In this document: positions 23,560 through 34,439 of the stretch, in pieces
Layout: every line of letters starts with the position of its first letter
Position numbering within the stretch: position 1 is the stretch's first letter
NCBI GenBank assembly: GCA_034401795.1
Contig: CM067373.1
Span: 85,414,521-85,478,520 of the forward strand
Length of the DNA: 64,000 nucleotides
Reading direction: 5' to 3'
DNA from: Chaetoderma sp. LZ-2023a
Lineage: Eukaryota; Mollusca; Caudofoveata; Chaetodermatida; Chaetodermatidae
Position numbers and translations under genes: made by a program
Notes under the pieces: generated by a model
Told to the model about the DNA's origin: nothing
Seen by the model: only the letters and a program-made list of their open reading frames with translations
Database searches by the model: none

Positions 23560-24460
23560 ATTCATTCATTCGTTCGTTCATCCACCTATCTGTTCACTCA
23601 TCCTGTCACCTGTCCTTGGCCTCTCTATTGGTTTACTGGTCTGTGCCTCCCAGACATCAATTGATTGTCTATGTGGATGGACTGATGGATGGATTACTTG
23701 GTGGGTGGCCGGGTGGGTGCATGGATTGTTTGGACATATATGTTTGTAAAGGTACAAACCACCTCTCTTCCGCAACCACCTGCCGTATTTTATTCTTATA
23801 TTTTCAACAGCCGCACCAACTCATTGCAAAGAAGCAATTAGCGCTTTGCAATGACTAAGTGAATAAATTAAACCAAATTCGGAAATGAAATTGTAGCTTT
23901 CACCCATTTGCCTATTCATTTGTTCAGTCGTCTAGTCACCCACCGGGTGTCTGTCTATCAGTTTACAAATCTGTTCTCCCCTTAATCAAGTATTTGTTTA
24001 GGTGGATGGCAGGATGGACTGATGGATGGATTAATATGCTGGTGTCTGGGCGGGTGAATGAGTGCATGGGTTGTTGGACATATAAGCTTACAAAGCTCAA
24101 ACAACCTGTGACTTACACCACCTCTCTTTAGAAGGAATCTCACTAGACCAACAACATTCAGTCAATCCACAATGGATCATCCTATGTCAGAAAGACCTGC
24201 TCAAAACTATTTGTTTATTCCTATTTTCGAACACAGGGCAACACCAACTTATTACAAAGAAGTAATCAATGCTTTGTAATGACTGAGTGAACCGATTTGC
24301 CCAGATCAAAAAAATGTATAACTCCTAATTGTCCAAATTTGTTCCAATTTTCGAACACACGGCAACGCCAACTTATTACAAAGAAGTAATCAACGCTTTG
24401 TAATGACTGAGTGAACCGATTCGCCAAGATCAAATAACTGTATAACTTGTCAGAATTTGT
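23560..24460 (+). repeat. Tandem diverged duplications around a palindromic core
   Basis: Text with ATGGACTGATGGATGGATTA occurs at about 23,678 and 24,012, followed each time by a GGTTGTTGGACATATA-type line, so about 335 bp is duplicated. Within the second half, ATTACAAAGAAGTAATCAA-GCTTTGTAATGACTGAGTGAA appears at about 24,250 and 24,370 (period about 120 bp), and a relative lies at about 23,826. The ATTACAAAG/CTTTGTAAT part forms a small stem. No coding function recognised. Confidence 0.65.
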
Positions 24461-24479
24461 TTTAATAATCTTTATTCAG

Positions 24480-25078
24480 GAAACCTGTCCCTTGCAGTAC
24501 TCAAACAACAAGTAAATTACTCTCCGCCGCTATGATTAAACATATCTCGGCAGCATTTGATCTAATGACTGACCAAATAGCCCTCATTGTTATTCTCACA
24601 CCTTAATCGCCTGAAACGAACCGGCGTACTAACCCATGCTACAGTTAGATAAGCTCGATATAATTAAGCAATCACGCCTTTTGTATTAGCTGTTTGACTT
24701 CAGTAGCGCCAAAGGCGCACAGTGATATAAAGCAGGTCTTCGGGTTTAGTTTGATCTTTTGTGGAGAGACTGAATTAATAGTTAATCAGTAGTCACCATT
24801 GTAGTAATTCTCCTATAAATATGTAAGAATTATCAGTTGCCATTAGACCGGTTTTTTCGCTGCATGACGAAGACCATTACGTCGAAAGCGCTCCAGCAAC
24901 TGACAGTGTAAGCTTTAATTTTATATATATATAATAATCTTGTATTAATTGTTCTTATTTTTCAGTTTCTAAATTGTTTCAACACATATCGCTCTATTTA
25001 ATATTTGGTAGTTAACTTTTTTGAATCTTTCTGACTAAATTTGACATAAATCTATAGAAATTTGATTACGTTCTAAAA
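24480..25078 (+). other. Upstream region of the Penelope-like element
   Basis: No coding similarity was recognised. By position it is the 5' flank or 5' pseudo-LTR of the PLE whose first open stretch begins at 25,079. It contains a hammerhead-ribozyme-like motif at about 24,831-24,903. The exact 5' terminus cannot be set because the 3' end of the element, needed for comparison, is missing. Confidence 0.45.
24831..24903 (+). ncRNA. Hammerhead-ribozyme-like motif (probably degenerate)
   Basis: CAGTTGC at about 24,833 can pair with GCAACTG at about 24,896 (outer stem). Between them lie ATGACGA, a 3-bp stem GAC/GTC, GAAA, and a small GCT/AGC hairpin. Hammerheads need CUGANGA then a stem then GAAA; here the first C is A, and a UH cleavage site is not clear. 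PLEs are known to carry minimal hammerheads in their terminal repeats, which fits the location. Likely a decayed copy; activity is doubtful. Confidence 0.3.
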
Positions 25079-25573
25079 ATGGCCAAGAATTTCAACGGCC
25101 CAGTGGGTAAAGGACGCAAATCTGGCAACCCAGCGTCCAACCTTTCATCAACCAAAAGTGCTCCTAACCAGTCTGTTCAGGCCTTTCAGAGACTGGTTAA
25201 GATGTACTTCCATGTGTTGCAATGCTTGCATCACTATGGTCTTTTACGAGAGCATTTGGCATCAGACTCTCTCCCAAAATCTCTCAGCATGAAAATGGAG
25301 GAGATGAACTCGTTTTTCTGCCCTGCCTTACGAGATGACGAATTTTTGAAATCGACCAGCATGATAAACCAAATTTGGGCTCATAGCTGCTTAGAAAATT
25401 TAATCAACCATTATCGAAGCAAATTGGACAAATTAAAGGCAGAGGTAAAGGTGGCCGAATCTAATGTAATTCTTGATCTACACAGAGCCAAAGGCATAGC
25501 ATTGAAATGGGGTAGGCAAAATTTTGGAAATAAATTGGCCACAACGACAATCACAAATTTTTGGCAGAAATAG
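25079..25573 (+). pseudogene. PLE N-terminal segment (frame-broken part 1)
   Basis: 164 residues starting MAKNFNGPVGKGRKSGNPAS. The middle is amphipathic (SKLDKLKAEVKVAESNVILD is likely coiled coil). It lies directly upstream of and in the same direction as the RT frame, and is read here as the N-terminal, pre-RT part of the PLE polyprotein. It ends at a stop after NFWQK. No catalytic motif; assignment is by position. Confidence 0.5.
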
Positions 25574-25664
25574 CTAGTGATGAGCAAAATAGAGTGATGT
25601 CAGTACCAACACCGGCGGCCACACCAAGTACAGGTTCAGGTTCACATTCAACAGTGACTAACAA

Positions 25665-26000
25665 ATGACAACGGTCACCAACCACCTTCACACCCTCGCC
25701 TACCACTTCCAAGCGGACGAATCTGTATACAACACCAGCACCTGGAGTGAATTTAAAAACACCTTCCCTAATGCGGAGTTGCACTTTGCTGAGATTAACT
25801 TCTCTGATAGCTTGTCAGACAGGCAAAGGTACTGTCTCAAGCGTATCAACGAATCAGCAAGGTCCAACTGCCACGTTGATAAGGTCATCCCCAAAATTTC
25901 TGATGCGAATTTTCATGTTGAGAAGGATAGAATCCATTGGACGAAAGAAACAGCTAATTGTATTTATAACCATTGGTTGACGGTACTTAGTTTAAACTAA
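25665..26000 (+). pseudogene. PLE N-terminal segment (frame-broken part 2)
   Basis: A second 111-residue piece in another frame, with HFAEINFSDSLSDRQRYCLK and KETANCIYNHWL. It ends just before the RT frame begins at 26,003, which is in a third register. Two frameshifts therefore separate the N-terminus from the RT. Confidence 0.5.
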
Positions 26001-26002
26001 AT

Positions 26003-27988
26003 GTGGGTCAAGGCAATAGCTCCCCTAACATAGGATTAGGAACAAACCTTGTCAATTTAGCAGCTGACTATGATCTCTCACCATCTGAAAAATCAATTCT
26101 CGATCGTGGTCTTACTTTTATACCAACTCCAAAACCAAAAACAGGATTAGATTTGCTTTTAGACACAGGTCTTATTGAAGTAGCTAATTTTGGTCATTCA
26201 GTAAAAATAGCCCATCATTTTCGAAATTTAAATGGAGAGTCAAAACCATTCACTGGAAAATCCGGTTGGGACCCTCCAGATAGGCTAGTTGATGACAATG
26301 TTAAAGCAACCATAAAAACGGTTGCTGGTATAGCCAGATCATTGCCAGTTACAAACAATAAGCACAACCTTTCATTTCTCGAACGACAGGCTATCAACAA
26401 ATTACGTAGAAATCAAAATATTATTATAAAACCAGCCGATAAAGGTTCAGCAACTGTGATTATGTCTAGAGAAAACTACATCCGCGAGGCCGAAAGGCAG
26501 TTAACTAACACCAGGCATTACAGAAAACTTGATAATTTAATTTGGCCTCAAAACCGACAAAATTTCATTGAAATACTTAATTCATTGCATACAAATAAGT
26601 ACATCGATAAGAAACAGCTAAAGTATCTGCTAGGTGAGAATAATCCACAAAATCGGACATTTTATATCTTGCCTAAAATCCATAAACCTATCAGCACCTG
26701 GTTAGATCCATTGACACCTCCTGGACGACCCATCATTTCAGACTGTGGCAGTGAGTCTTATGGCATTTCAGAATATATTGATTACTATTTAAAGCCCATT
26801 GCTAATAGACACAAGAGCTTTCTCAAGAACACAGAACACTTTCTTTCAAAATTATCCAAATTGTCAGTTCCGAAAGATGCATATTTAGTCACATTAGACA
26901 TAGATGCTATGTATACCAATATAGATATTGATGCTGGAGTCAATGCTATTAAGAATTCTTTTGTCAAATTTCCTGATCCAGATCGACCAGACACGGAAAT
27001 TCTAAAATTATTAGAGCTAAGTCTTAAAGGAAACGATTTCCAATTTAATGGTGAAAATTACCTTCAAATCTGTGGATGCGCAATGGGTAAACGATTCAGC
27101 CCAAATTTTGCCACGATTTATGTTGCGGAGTGGGAAGAGGAGGCACTGAACAAATCAACCAAAAAGCCTCTTCTTTACCTCAGATATCTAGATGACATCT
27201 TCATAGTTTGGCAACATTCAGAAGAAGACTTTTGGGAATTTTTTCGCATTTTAAATAACCAAGATTCAAACATCAAGCTAAAAGCTACTATTAGTGGAAC
27301 ATCGGTTGACTTTTTAGATGTCACGATCTATAAGGGTCCTCAATTTGATTCCTCTGGAAAATTAGAATATAAAGTATTCTTTAAGCCAACAGACTCACAT
27401 CAGCTGCTTCACAAAAAATCATTTCATCCTCCACACACATTTAAAGGTTTGATCAAATCGCAAATCATAAGATTTTTTCGAAACTCTAGCAACAGGCAAA
27501 ATCTGAATAGTGCATGCTCTACTCTGTTTGATGCTTTGAAAGCACGAGGCTATTCAGCCCGTTTTCTTCGAAAAATTAAAGCAGACACCATCAATGAGCT
27601 TGAAAATCTAAAACCTCATAGCGGACCCGAGTTTGAACCTGTCCAAATTAAACACAATAAACCAATCATGTGCGATGGATCAGTTTCTAAATGCGACAAA
27701 AATAGATGCAAAGTAAACAACTATATTGTAAACCAACAAACATTCCTGAGCTTTCAACCTAAAAATGAATATCATATCCGAACTAATATGCATTGTGATT
27801 CTGAGAATGTAGTCTATTTGATCAATTGTGCCCTTTGCCAGAAACAGTATGTTGGTGAAACATTAGTGCCTGGGTGTGTGCGTGCATGCATTCGTGCATG
27901 CGTTCATGCATGCATTATTGCGTGCATTCGTGCATGTATTACTGTGTGCATGTATTATTGCATGCATTCGTGCATTCGTTCAGATGTG

Positions 27989-28020
<32 letters not shown>

Positions 28021-28063
28021 TATGTACGTGCGTATGTGTATGTGTGTGCATTCGTGTGTATGA
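26003..28063 (+). CDS. Penelope-like element reverse transcriptase with truncated GIY-YIG nuclease, fused to a microsatellite frame
   Basis: PLE RTs copy RNA onto target ends and are related to telomerase RT; most carry a C-terminal GIY-YIG nuclease. RT motifs are visible in order: KPADKGSATVIM (about residues 142-153), YILPKIHK and GRPIIS, TLDIDAMYTNI (motif A), GCAMGKRFSPNFATIYVAEW (B), LRYLDDIFIVW (C, YLDD intact) and VDFLDVTIY (E). A CDGSVSKCDKNRC cysteine cluster then precedes VVYLINCALCQKQYVGET, the start of GIY-YIG. At 27,860 the element stops and the frame runs on through a GTGC array as Val-Arg-Ala-Cys repeats, so the nuclease catalytic residues are lost. The first codon used here is a GTG; the true protein began upstream, before two frameshifts. 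A Neptune-like affiliation is suggested by the linker cysteines but not proven. Confidence 0.85.
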
Positions 28064-28251
28064 TTTCTCTATAATGTAGGATCAATCCCAGCCTTTACCT
28101 GTTAAAGCGACCTACTGATTAATTCACTTTACCCCAACTAATCTCAAGGGGGGACCACTCTAAGTAAATCTAAACTTGGTCTCGATAGGACAAATTTAGG
28201 CAAAGAAATTTTTAATTAAATTCCTGTGCCAATGCGGTTTTTTTCAATGTA
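27860..28251 (+). repeat. Copy of the 22,787-23,197 segment joined to the truncated PLE
   Basis: Begins with the same ACATTAGTGCCTGGG text as 22,787 and ends at the same CAATGTA. The junction with the PLE shares the two bases AC with both parents. The GTGC run is shorter than in the upstream copy. Equivalent copies follow each PLE fragment at 36,218-36,609 and 44,608-45,015. Confidence 0.9.
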
Positions 28252-28301
28252 CGGACGGACGGACGGGCGGACGGACGGACGGACGGACGGACGGACGGAC
28301 G

Positions 28302-28348
<47 letters not shown>

Positions 28349-28620
28349 TTCCATCAGACAGACTGACAGACTTCCATCAGACAGACTGACAGACTTCCAT
28401 CAGACAGACTGACAGACTTCCATCAGACAGACTGACAGACTTCCATCAGACAGACTGACAGACTTCCATCAGACAGACTGACAGACTTCCATCAGACAGA
28501 CTGACAGACTTCCATCAGACAGACTGACAGACTTCCATCAGACAGACTGACAGACAGACAGACAGACTTACCATCAGACGGACTGACAGACTTACCATCA
28601 GACGGACTGACAGACAGACA
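28251..28620. repeat. (ACGG)n, (CAGA)n and a 23-bp minisatellite
   Basis: (ACGG)n at about 28,251-28,307, (CAGA)n to about 28,345, then about nine copies of a 23-bp unit (CCATCAGACAGACTGACAGA plus CTT) from 28,351, ending in TTACCATCAGACGGACTGAC variants. Counterparts are at about 36,610-37,010 and 45,016-45,410 with different repeat numbers. Confidence 0.9.
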
Positions 28621-28722
28621 TATACTAGTTGTGAGTCGAAACTAAAAAAAGGAAGTGACAATAATCCATCCCGAATGTTTCTAAATTACATACCGTGATT
28701 AATTTACAATTTAAAACATTTC

Positions 28723-28837
28723 TGCTAAATATTTTGAAACTATTTTGACTGAGAGTTGCCGCTATCATCAGTTAATATAACCATGCTATCAGCAACAACA
28801 GCCGTGAGCCAAGTTAGTTTCACAATATTCAATAACT
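28723..28837. mobile_element. Foldback MITE core (unit copy 1)
   Basis: Only the inverted arms remain: AATATTTTGAAACTATTTTG and CAAGTTAGTTTCACAATATT. Equivalent positions are +8390 (unit 2) and +16,787 (unit 3). Confidence 0.5.
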
Positions 28838-29739
28838 TACTCGAGGGACGCATAACATGGGTTTTGTTGTCATACGTTCAAACTTCAAATTCCTTTAGAT
28901 TTCATGTCTCGATGTGCTTGTGCACAACACTGAGAGACATCGAAATCACCTGGTGTTTGGCAAATATATGTTCCTTGCAAATGTCGGTGTACAATGTTAA
29001 TGGTCAAAGGCAACATGACGTGTGTTCCGTATAGTTTTAGTTTGTTTTGTAAAACAATATAGATCTGTGTAGACGTAATGGATTGCTATGCATGTTATTG
29101 TTTAGTCAGGAACTCGCATTTAAGAGTGGTATTTGAAGTTAAAATTTGCCAATGTAATGACAGTCGTAACCGTGCTAAATGTAAGCTTCGCTCACTATCA
29201 GTTTTTTATGCGACATCTTTTGAAAGCATCGTACACACTAAGCATATTGCTGTTGTCCAAAGGCGATGCGAGATATGACACACGGGTATATGGTGCATTC
29301 ACTTTATGCTACAATCAATATAATTCAAGCAACGTTTGTCAAATCTGGTCATGAGGTCAAATGTTATGTCACTAGTCGTGTTCTGATCAGAGTTCCAGAG
29401 ACTATGGTGAGCATCGCATACTGGATACATATTTCTTAAATTGTAAGCAGATTTAGCAATGTCTGTGCACAAACTTACCCTCTGCTTCGGCCTTTATCGA
29501 TAAGGATTCAGGAGACCATGCGAAATTTATTTCAATGCAATCTTAATCATTTCATTCGTCATATTGCTTTGATATAAATAACTGATCTGAATATAAGGGT
29601 CTTTGGTTTTCTATAGCTGAAATGTAATTATTGCAAATGTATAAAATTGTGTAATATGGTGAGAATATATGTTATTATATTTCCTAATTGTTATTCATTA
29701 AATACATCTTTACATTATTTTGGATCGTACTCGATGTAT

Positions 29740-30850
29740 GTAAGCTGTGATTGATGTACACACATCGACCATTGTCCTTGTACTTTAGAATCTATGCTGA
29801 CCATGGCTGAGAGAAAAGCAATGATAAATGCATATTATCAATCTCTGTCACTGACTACATCCTGAGACTATTCATTATCGGGACATCACCATGTATCATT
29901 AGGCTTGTCCATGACCTATTCATTATCCGTGCTAGGATGGAATATGTACTGCTCGAGGACAATAAACGTAAGGTTAACCACAGCTAACATGTGACGTCTA
30001 GGTATAAATACAAGGCCCGAGTTCCAATCAGTACAGACAGGATTAATGTATTATATATGCATGAGTGGATGACGACAATTATTAGACAATGGCCAGCGGT
30101 TATGCTCAGATGTTTCTCCAGAATCACTGATGAACAAATTTTCTACTGCCACTGTTAAACATTTACCATTACGGCGATATTGGAACTCTGCTTACTCATT
30201 AATCCATCAAAGACATAACGCTCGTACACGTGACGTACTTTTCAATGTTCATACCCGAGGTAGATCTGTCATTCATTATGCATTTTGATTGTGACGTAGG
30301 CCTACATGTGACGTCATTGAGAACAGAATGGATGCTTACATTAGATATGTGCCTGTAATGATAGGCGTCCATTTTTCACATGTTCCCTGAAAGCGATTGT
30401 AGACACAGATATAACGTGTTACAGTAACACGGTTACAAAAATACAATACACAGCGCATCAGTTAAATGGCATGAATACATCAATATGGTGATTTATCAGT
30501 GAAATACTGATTAGGCAGTTTCTGTTGCCATCCGCACGTGCTCACTAAGCTTATGAAATCTTTTATTTCAATTGAGGTTCCCAAGTAATCATTAGACACA
30601 CAGCAGAATCTGTAGTTTTGTTACGCAAGAATCCCAAAGGACAAGATCAGTAATTTCTTTAGGGAGATCGCATATCTACGTTACATTGATAATGACACAA
30701 AACGCTTCTGCCATTCAGACCTAAGGGTTACTGTCCTCGTCTTTGAGAACGCGCTCCATTGAACAGAAAATGCATTTAACTTGCAATTGCTATGCCAATG
30801 CATGCACCAAGTGAAATTTACCACATACAGACCCATCATTAACCTAGCAT
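29740..30850 (+). repeat. Dispersed repeat family blocks in unit copy 1
   Basis: Two blocks: 29,790-30,150 (GATAAATGCATATTATCAATCTCTG, a relative of the 10,800 block) and 30,460-30,850 (TTACATTGATAATGACAC, CTCACTAAGCTTATG; relatives of 8160-8500). Their order is the reverse of that in copies A and B, so this region holds parts of two neighbouring repeat copies. Equivalent positions are +8390 and about +16,788. Confidence 0.45.
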
Positions 30851-31277
30851 AACAAATATTCTTCTTAAGATGACGACAACGTCGATCTTTCTTACGTCCA
30901 ACATTACATTTTGAAATTGCTAATAGCTAACGCAACTGGAATGAAACGTGAATACCCGACCAACGTATCGAGTGGAAGTTCTATCTTTTGGTTGACGTCA
31001 TTCGCTCCAAATTCATGGCATGGGGAGTTATTTGGCAAGTATACAATTCCATGATTAGCTTTGATTCTTGGCCTGTGTTTCACAATAGACGTATCCTTGC
31101 AATGACACATTGCTAACAAAGTAAGAGGCAGGCATACAGTTGACATTGATGTGGATAGTTCAAATCCTATTTCCTTGTCGCGAGAAATGCACTTTGGGCT
31201 TCGGGTCACGAAGTAAAATGTTAGCACTTTGAAACGAAATACCTGCTTCGAAACATCATTTACAAGTTAATTAGTAT

Positions 31278-31600
31278 TATGCTTAATATTTGGAAACAAA
31301 TTTTTCTTGGAACTGCTGTCGCACATGGAGCTAACAGATTCCTGTCAAATTAGTTTCGAATTATTCAATAGCTTACCTGTACAGTTTACTTTCTTTGACG
31401 CTCTCTAGTTTAACCACCAATCATATGACGTCATAATCAACTGCGCGATGCGTAGGATAACATCGTAATCAATGACGTCATGGACTACGTAATTAAGTTA
31501 GGCAGCAACAGCACCAAATTAGTCAAATTAGTTTCAAGATATTCAAAAGCTTACTTGTATAGTTTTCCGAAAATCGATAGTCAGAGAGCTCAAGAATCGA
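31278..31600 (-). mobile_element. Foldback MITE fragments, reverse orientation (unit copy 1)
   Basis: Arms TAATATTTGGAAACAAATTT and CAAATTAGTTTCGAATTATTC are followed by CTTACCTGTACAG, a TGACGTCA pair (about 31,427 and 31,463), then a second arm CAAATTAGTTTCAAGATATT. Two nested or overlapping copies. Equivalents at +8390 and +16,788. Confidence 0.5.
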
Positions 31601-31750
31601 TAGATTAAGCATGTCATGACCTTGGTACAACGGCCAGTTTGTGATCCATGACTTCCGAAGCATACATGCGATGTGGTGTTTCTTAGACGCAGTACCATGC
31701 CAGACATAAGGTTTGAATGTTTACTTATTAATTCAGCATCTAGTGACATT

Positions 31751-32130
31751 AGGAAATAGTTTTAGCTATGCCCCGCCCATCTCTAACTAAGCTCCACCCA
31801 CGCTTTGTCCGTCTTGCAATCAATCGATCACTGCACTCACTGGATCTCAATTTCTAGAAGCTTATACAGGTTAGCTGGTGAATATTTTGAAATTAATTTG
31901 ACTGGCAGCAACAGCGCCCAGTCAAATTAGTTTCAAGATATTCGACATAATGTTTATTAAATAGTAAAGACAGACAATTGGTACAACGCGTCGGCTTATT
32001 CAGCGTTTAAGACGGACTAAATCGAGTCAGTCATGCTGGAATTCATCATGATGTCGTCCTACATACCACGCAGTAGATTTTGACGGCATATGACATCATA
32101 TGATGGATGGATAAACTGGAAATGCCAATT
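31751..32130 (+). mobile_element. Foldback MITE, near full length (unit copy 1)
   Basis: TTTTAGCTATGCCCCGCCCA, ATCAATCGATCAC, left arm GAATATTTTGAAATTAATTT, right arm AAATTAGTTTCAAGATATTC, TGTTTATTAAATAGTAAAGA and ATGATGGATGGATAAACTGG are all present in family order, ending GGAAATGCCAATT. The palindrome loop is very short (TGACTGGCAGCAACAGCGCC). Equivalents lie at 40,141-40,520 and 48,539-48,918. Confidence 0.7.
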
Positions 32131-32271
32131 GCCATCTTGTGTATCAAAATGTGAGTTTATTGCGGCTATGCTCATCTTAAAAGAAATGTTGCGCGTGGCG
32201 GTTGGAATATGACATTCTTCAGTTAAAAGGCAATGTTGATTGTAGCTTTCGGAAGTGTCCTCAACTCCCTG

Positions 32272-32455
32272 CTAAAATTTATTAGGTGGTAAAGACATAG
32301 AATTCGGTCAACGTGTCAAACTATTATGAGCTAAAGACGGATTATGTCGGGTCATTTATGACGTCATGATTGTGACGTAATTCTTCAAGTCATGTAGTTG
32401 CTTATGACGTCATATGACGTCATATGATAGATGGATAAACTTGGAAATGTCCATT
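32272..32455 (+). mobile_element. Foldback MITE, right half (unit copy 1)
   Basis: From ATTAGGTGGTAAAGACATAG to ATAAACTTGGAAATGTCCAT. It contains TATGACGTCATATGACGTCA at about 32,405, two CRE octamers in a palindrome. Left half missing. Equivalents at +8390 and +16,788. Confidence 0.6.
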
Positions 32456-32499
32456 TTGTTATTAAGAGATGTTTTCCTCTTGACATTCATTAAATATTT

Positions 32500-33620
32500 T
32501 AGGAGGTTACTGTAACAATAGAGCATGGATTGGCCTCTGCTAGCAAACAGTGTTGTTGCATACATATAACATTGTCTGATCTGTCTCTGTACTTTAGAAT
32601 CTGTGATGACATCGACTGAGTGAGAACCAATGATGCGTGATTATCATCAATCTCCGCCACAACTACATCATTCCATTATTCATTATTTGTCCATCAAGAT
32701 CTCTTTCTACATCTGTCTCCCGACATTTCATCATCCGCACATAATCGTCTTTGTCACTCGTGTGCTTAGATGAAATATCCCGCTCGATGATAAATATAAG
32801 ATTTAGCTCCAGCCACCTGGTGGCCGATGCGTGTATATGACATGAATTCAAATTCTTACAAGGGATATTCTTGCATTATCTATGTATGTGGGGGTTTATT
32901 ATAATTAATCGGCAATGGTCAAAGGCTAGTCACTGGTGGTTCTTTTCACTGACTGGTGATAAAATATTCTAGATCTGGATATATCTATTTCACATTTTCT
33001 TTTTAATTTGCAGAGAGTCTAATATTGGAAATATCTATGTATTTTCTTGCTTTCTCTTTCTATCCATCCTACGGTTCCGTTCAAGTTGTTTCTCTCCCAT
33101 ATCGGTATTTATGTTACGAGCTAGCTGGCTGTACATTCCCCTCATCAACAACCAATCAACAGGCCTTTCTTTTACAGTATTCACATGTCGCTAGGCGTAA
33201 CAGATTTTTTGTTTCTCTCTCATCCCCTCACGCATCTACCCTCCCACACCATACCTCGTATACACCCACTGGACACACTATGGTAAAGTTGAACACCATT
33301 AAATTGTCTTTAGTGACAGTACAGCTCCTCATTCTCAAAAAAGGTGTTGCTCATTTTATCAACATAGCTTTCTAAATGAAGTTTTATGAACATAATACTT
33401 TGCGTCCATAAACTGTTGTCACACTTATGGTGGTAGCCGTACTAACGCGTGCCATAATCTGCTGCTGGATCTATGAAGTTCTTTTTTTAAGTCTGCAGAT
33501 CAGAATTTACTAGGGATACTTGCGACCCCGGGCATGATGAATGCGTTTCCGTAAATTGCCACTGAATCGATTAAGTAGGACTTAGCGGAGCATTTATCTG
33601 TGATTGGGTGTCTGTATGTA
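32500..33620 (+). repeat. Dispersed repeat family, copy C (unit copy 1)
   Basis: GTTACTGTAACAATAGAGCA, ATGCGTGATTATCATCAATC, GATGATAAATATAAGATTTA, ATTGGAAATATCTATGTATT, ATCAGAATTTACTAGGG and GAATCGATTAAG..GCATTTATCTG run parallel to 10,800-11,400 and 21,150-22,200. Small open frames here (for example 33,025-33,375) are not conserved in the other copies. Equivalents at 40,890-42,010 and 49,288-50,408. Confidence 0.5.
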
Positions 33621-33879
33621 TGCTTAGTGTATTCCGCGGCTGTAGTAGTAGAAACATCCTACATCTGCGATCAGTCCTTATTCGCTTTTGCCCACTGTGT
33701 CTTGTCTCCGCCGAAATCCTTAGCTTTCTCACGTCCATTCGTGACTTGAGTGTACCGAGTCCTCGTTTCTTGCGATCACTTCGTAGCACGCTTAGCATAT
33801 TTATGCAATGACACGCAATGTGTCGATTCTTAGATGGTTTGAATGTTTACTCATTAATTAAGCATCTAGTGGCAATAGG

Positions 33880-34425
33880 AAATGGGCCTTTTCAGATTTA
33901 GCTATGTCCCGCCCATCTCTAGCTAAGCTCCACCAACACTTTGCCCGTGTGGGAATCAATAGATCCCTGAAGACTCTGAATCTCAATTTCGAGAACACTA
34001 TATTGAGCTTATTGCCAGAAACATTAAGCACAAGATCGTGCATAGAGATCAAGAACATTAAAAGGAAAATATTGTCTAAAACAAGCTCAAATGTCATATT
34101 GTACTGAACAGACATATTTTTCACTTGCAAACGTGGTCATTTTTCACGTCACAAATAATTTGCAAAAGTTGGCTTATAATAATTTTGGTGCTGTAAGATC
34201 TGATAAATTGTCTGCTGACTATTAGGCAGGACTGCAACAGCGCCCAGTCAAAATTAGTTTCAAAATATTCAACATTATGTTTATTAAATAGTAAAGACAT
34301 AAAATTCGTACAATAACGCTTAGTCCGTCATCAATTAAGCGTTCGTGACGAATTTATCTACGTCATTCATGTTGCCATTGATTATGATTGACGTCATTCA
34401 TGACATCATTTATTATGCGTAGGTG
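33880..34425 (+). mobile_element. Foldback MITE with internal insertion (unit copy 1)
   Basis: Left end AATGGGCCTTTTCAGATTTA and GCTATGTCCCGCCCATCTCT at 33,880. About 190 bp of unrelated AT-rich sequence interrupts it. It resumes at about 34,210 with CAACAGCGCCCAGTC, AAATTAGTTTCAAAATATTC and TGTTTATTAAATAGTAAAGA and runs to about 34,425. Equivalents at +8390 and +16,788. Confidence 0.55.
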
Positions 34426-34439
34426 TTTATGGTAGCAGG

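Noticed and set aside
22396-23858. Many overlapping open frames rich in Arg-Thr-Asn-Glu, Phe-Val-Arg-Ser or Cys-Val-Arg-Ala
   Set aside because: Tetranucleotide arrays are open in several frames when the unit has no stop; the amino-acid repeats follow the unit exactly.
28351-28560. CRISPR-like array of 23-bp repeats
   Set aside because: The units are directly adjacent with no unique spacers, in an animal-type genome; it is a minisatellite.
28756-29354. Small open frames of 66-92 codons repeated in each unit
   Set aside because: Identical because of the triplication; they overlap a MITE core and have no start context, splice sites or protein similarity.
30904-31227. 107-codon minus-strand frame present in all three units
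   Set aside because: Its threefold presence comes from the recent duplication, not from selection. No family similarity recognised, and the aligned dispersed-repeat copies do not keep the frame.
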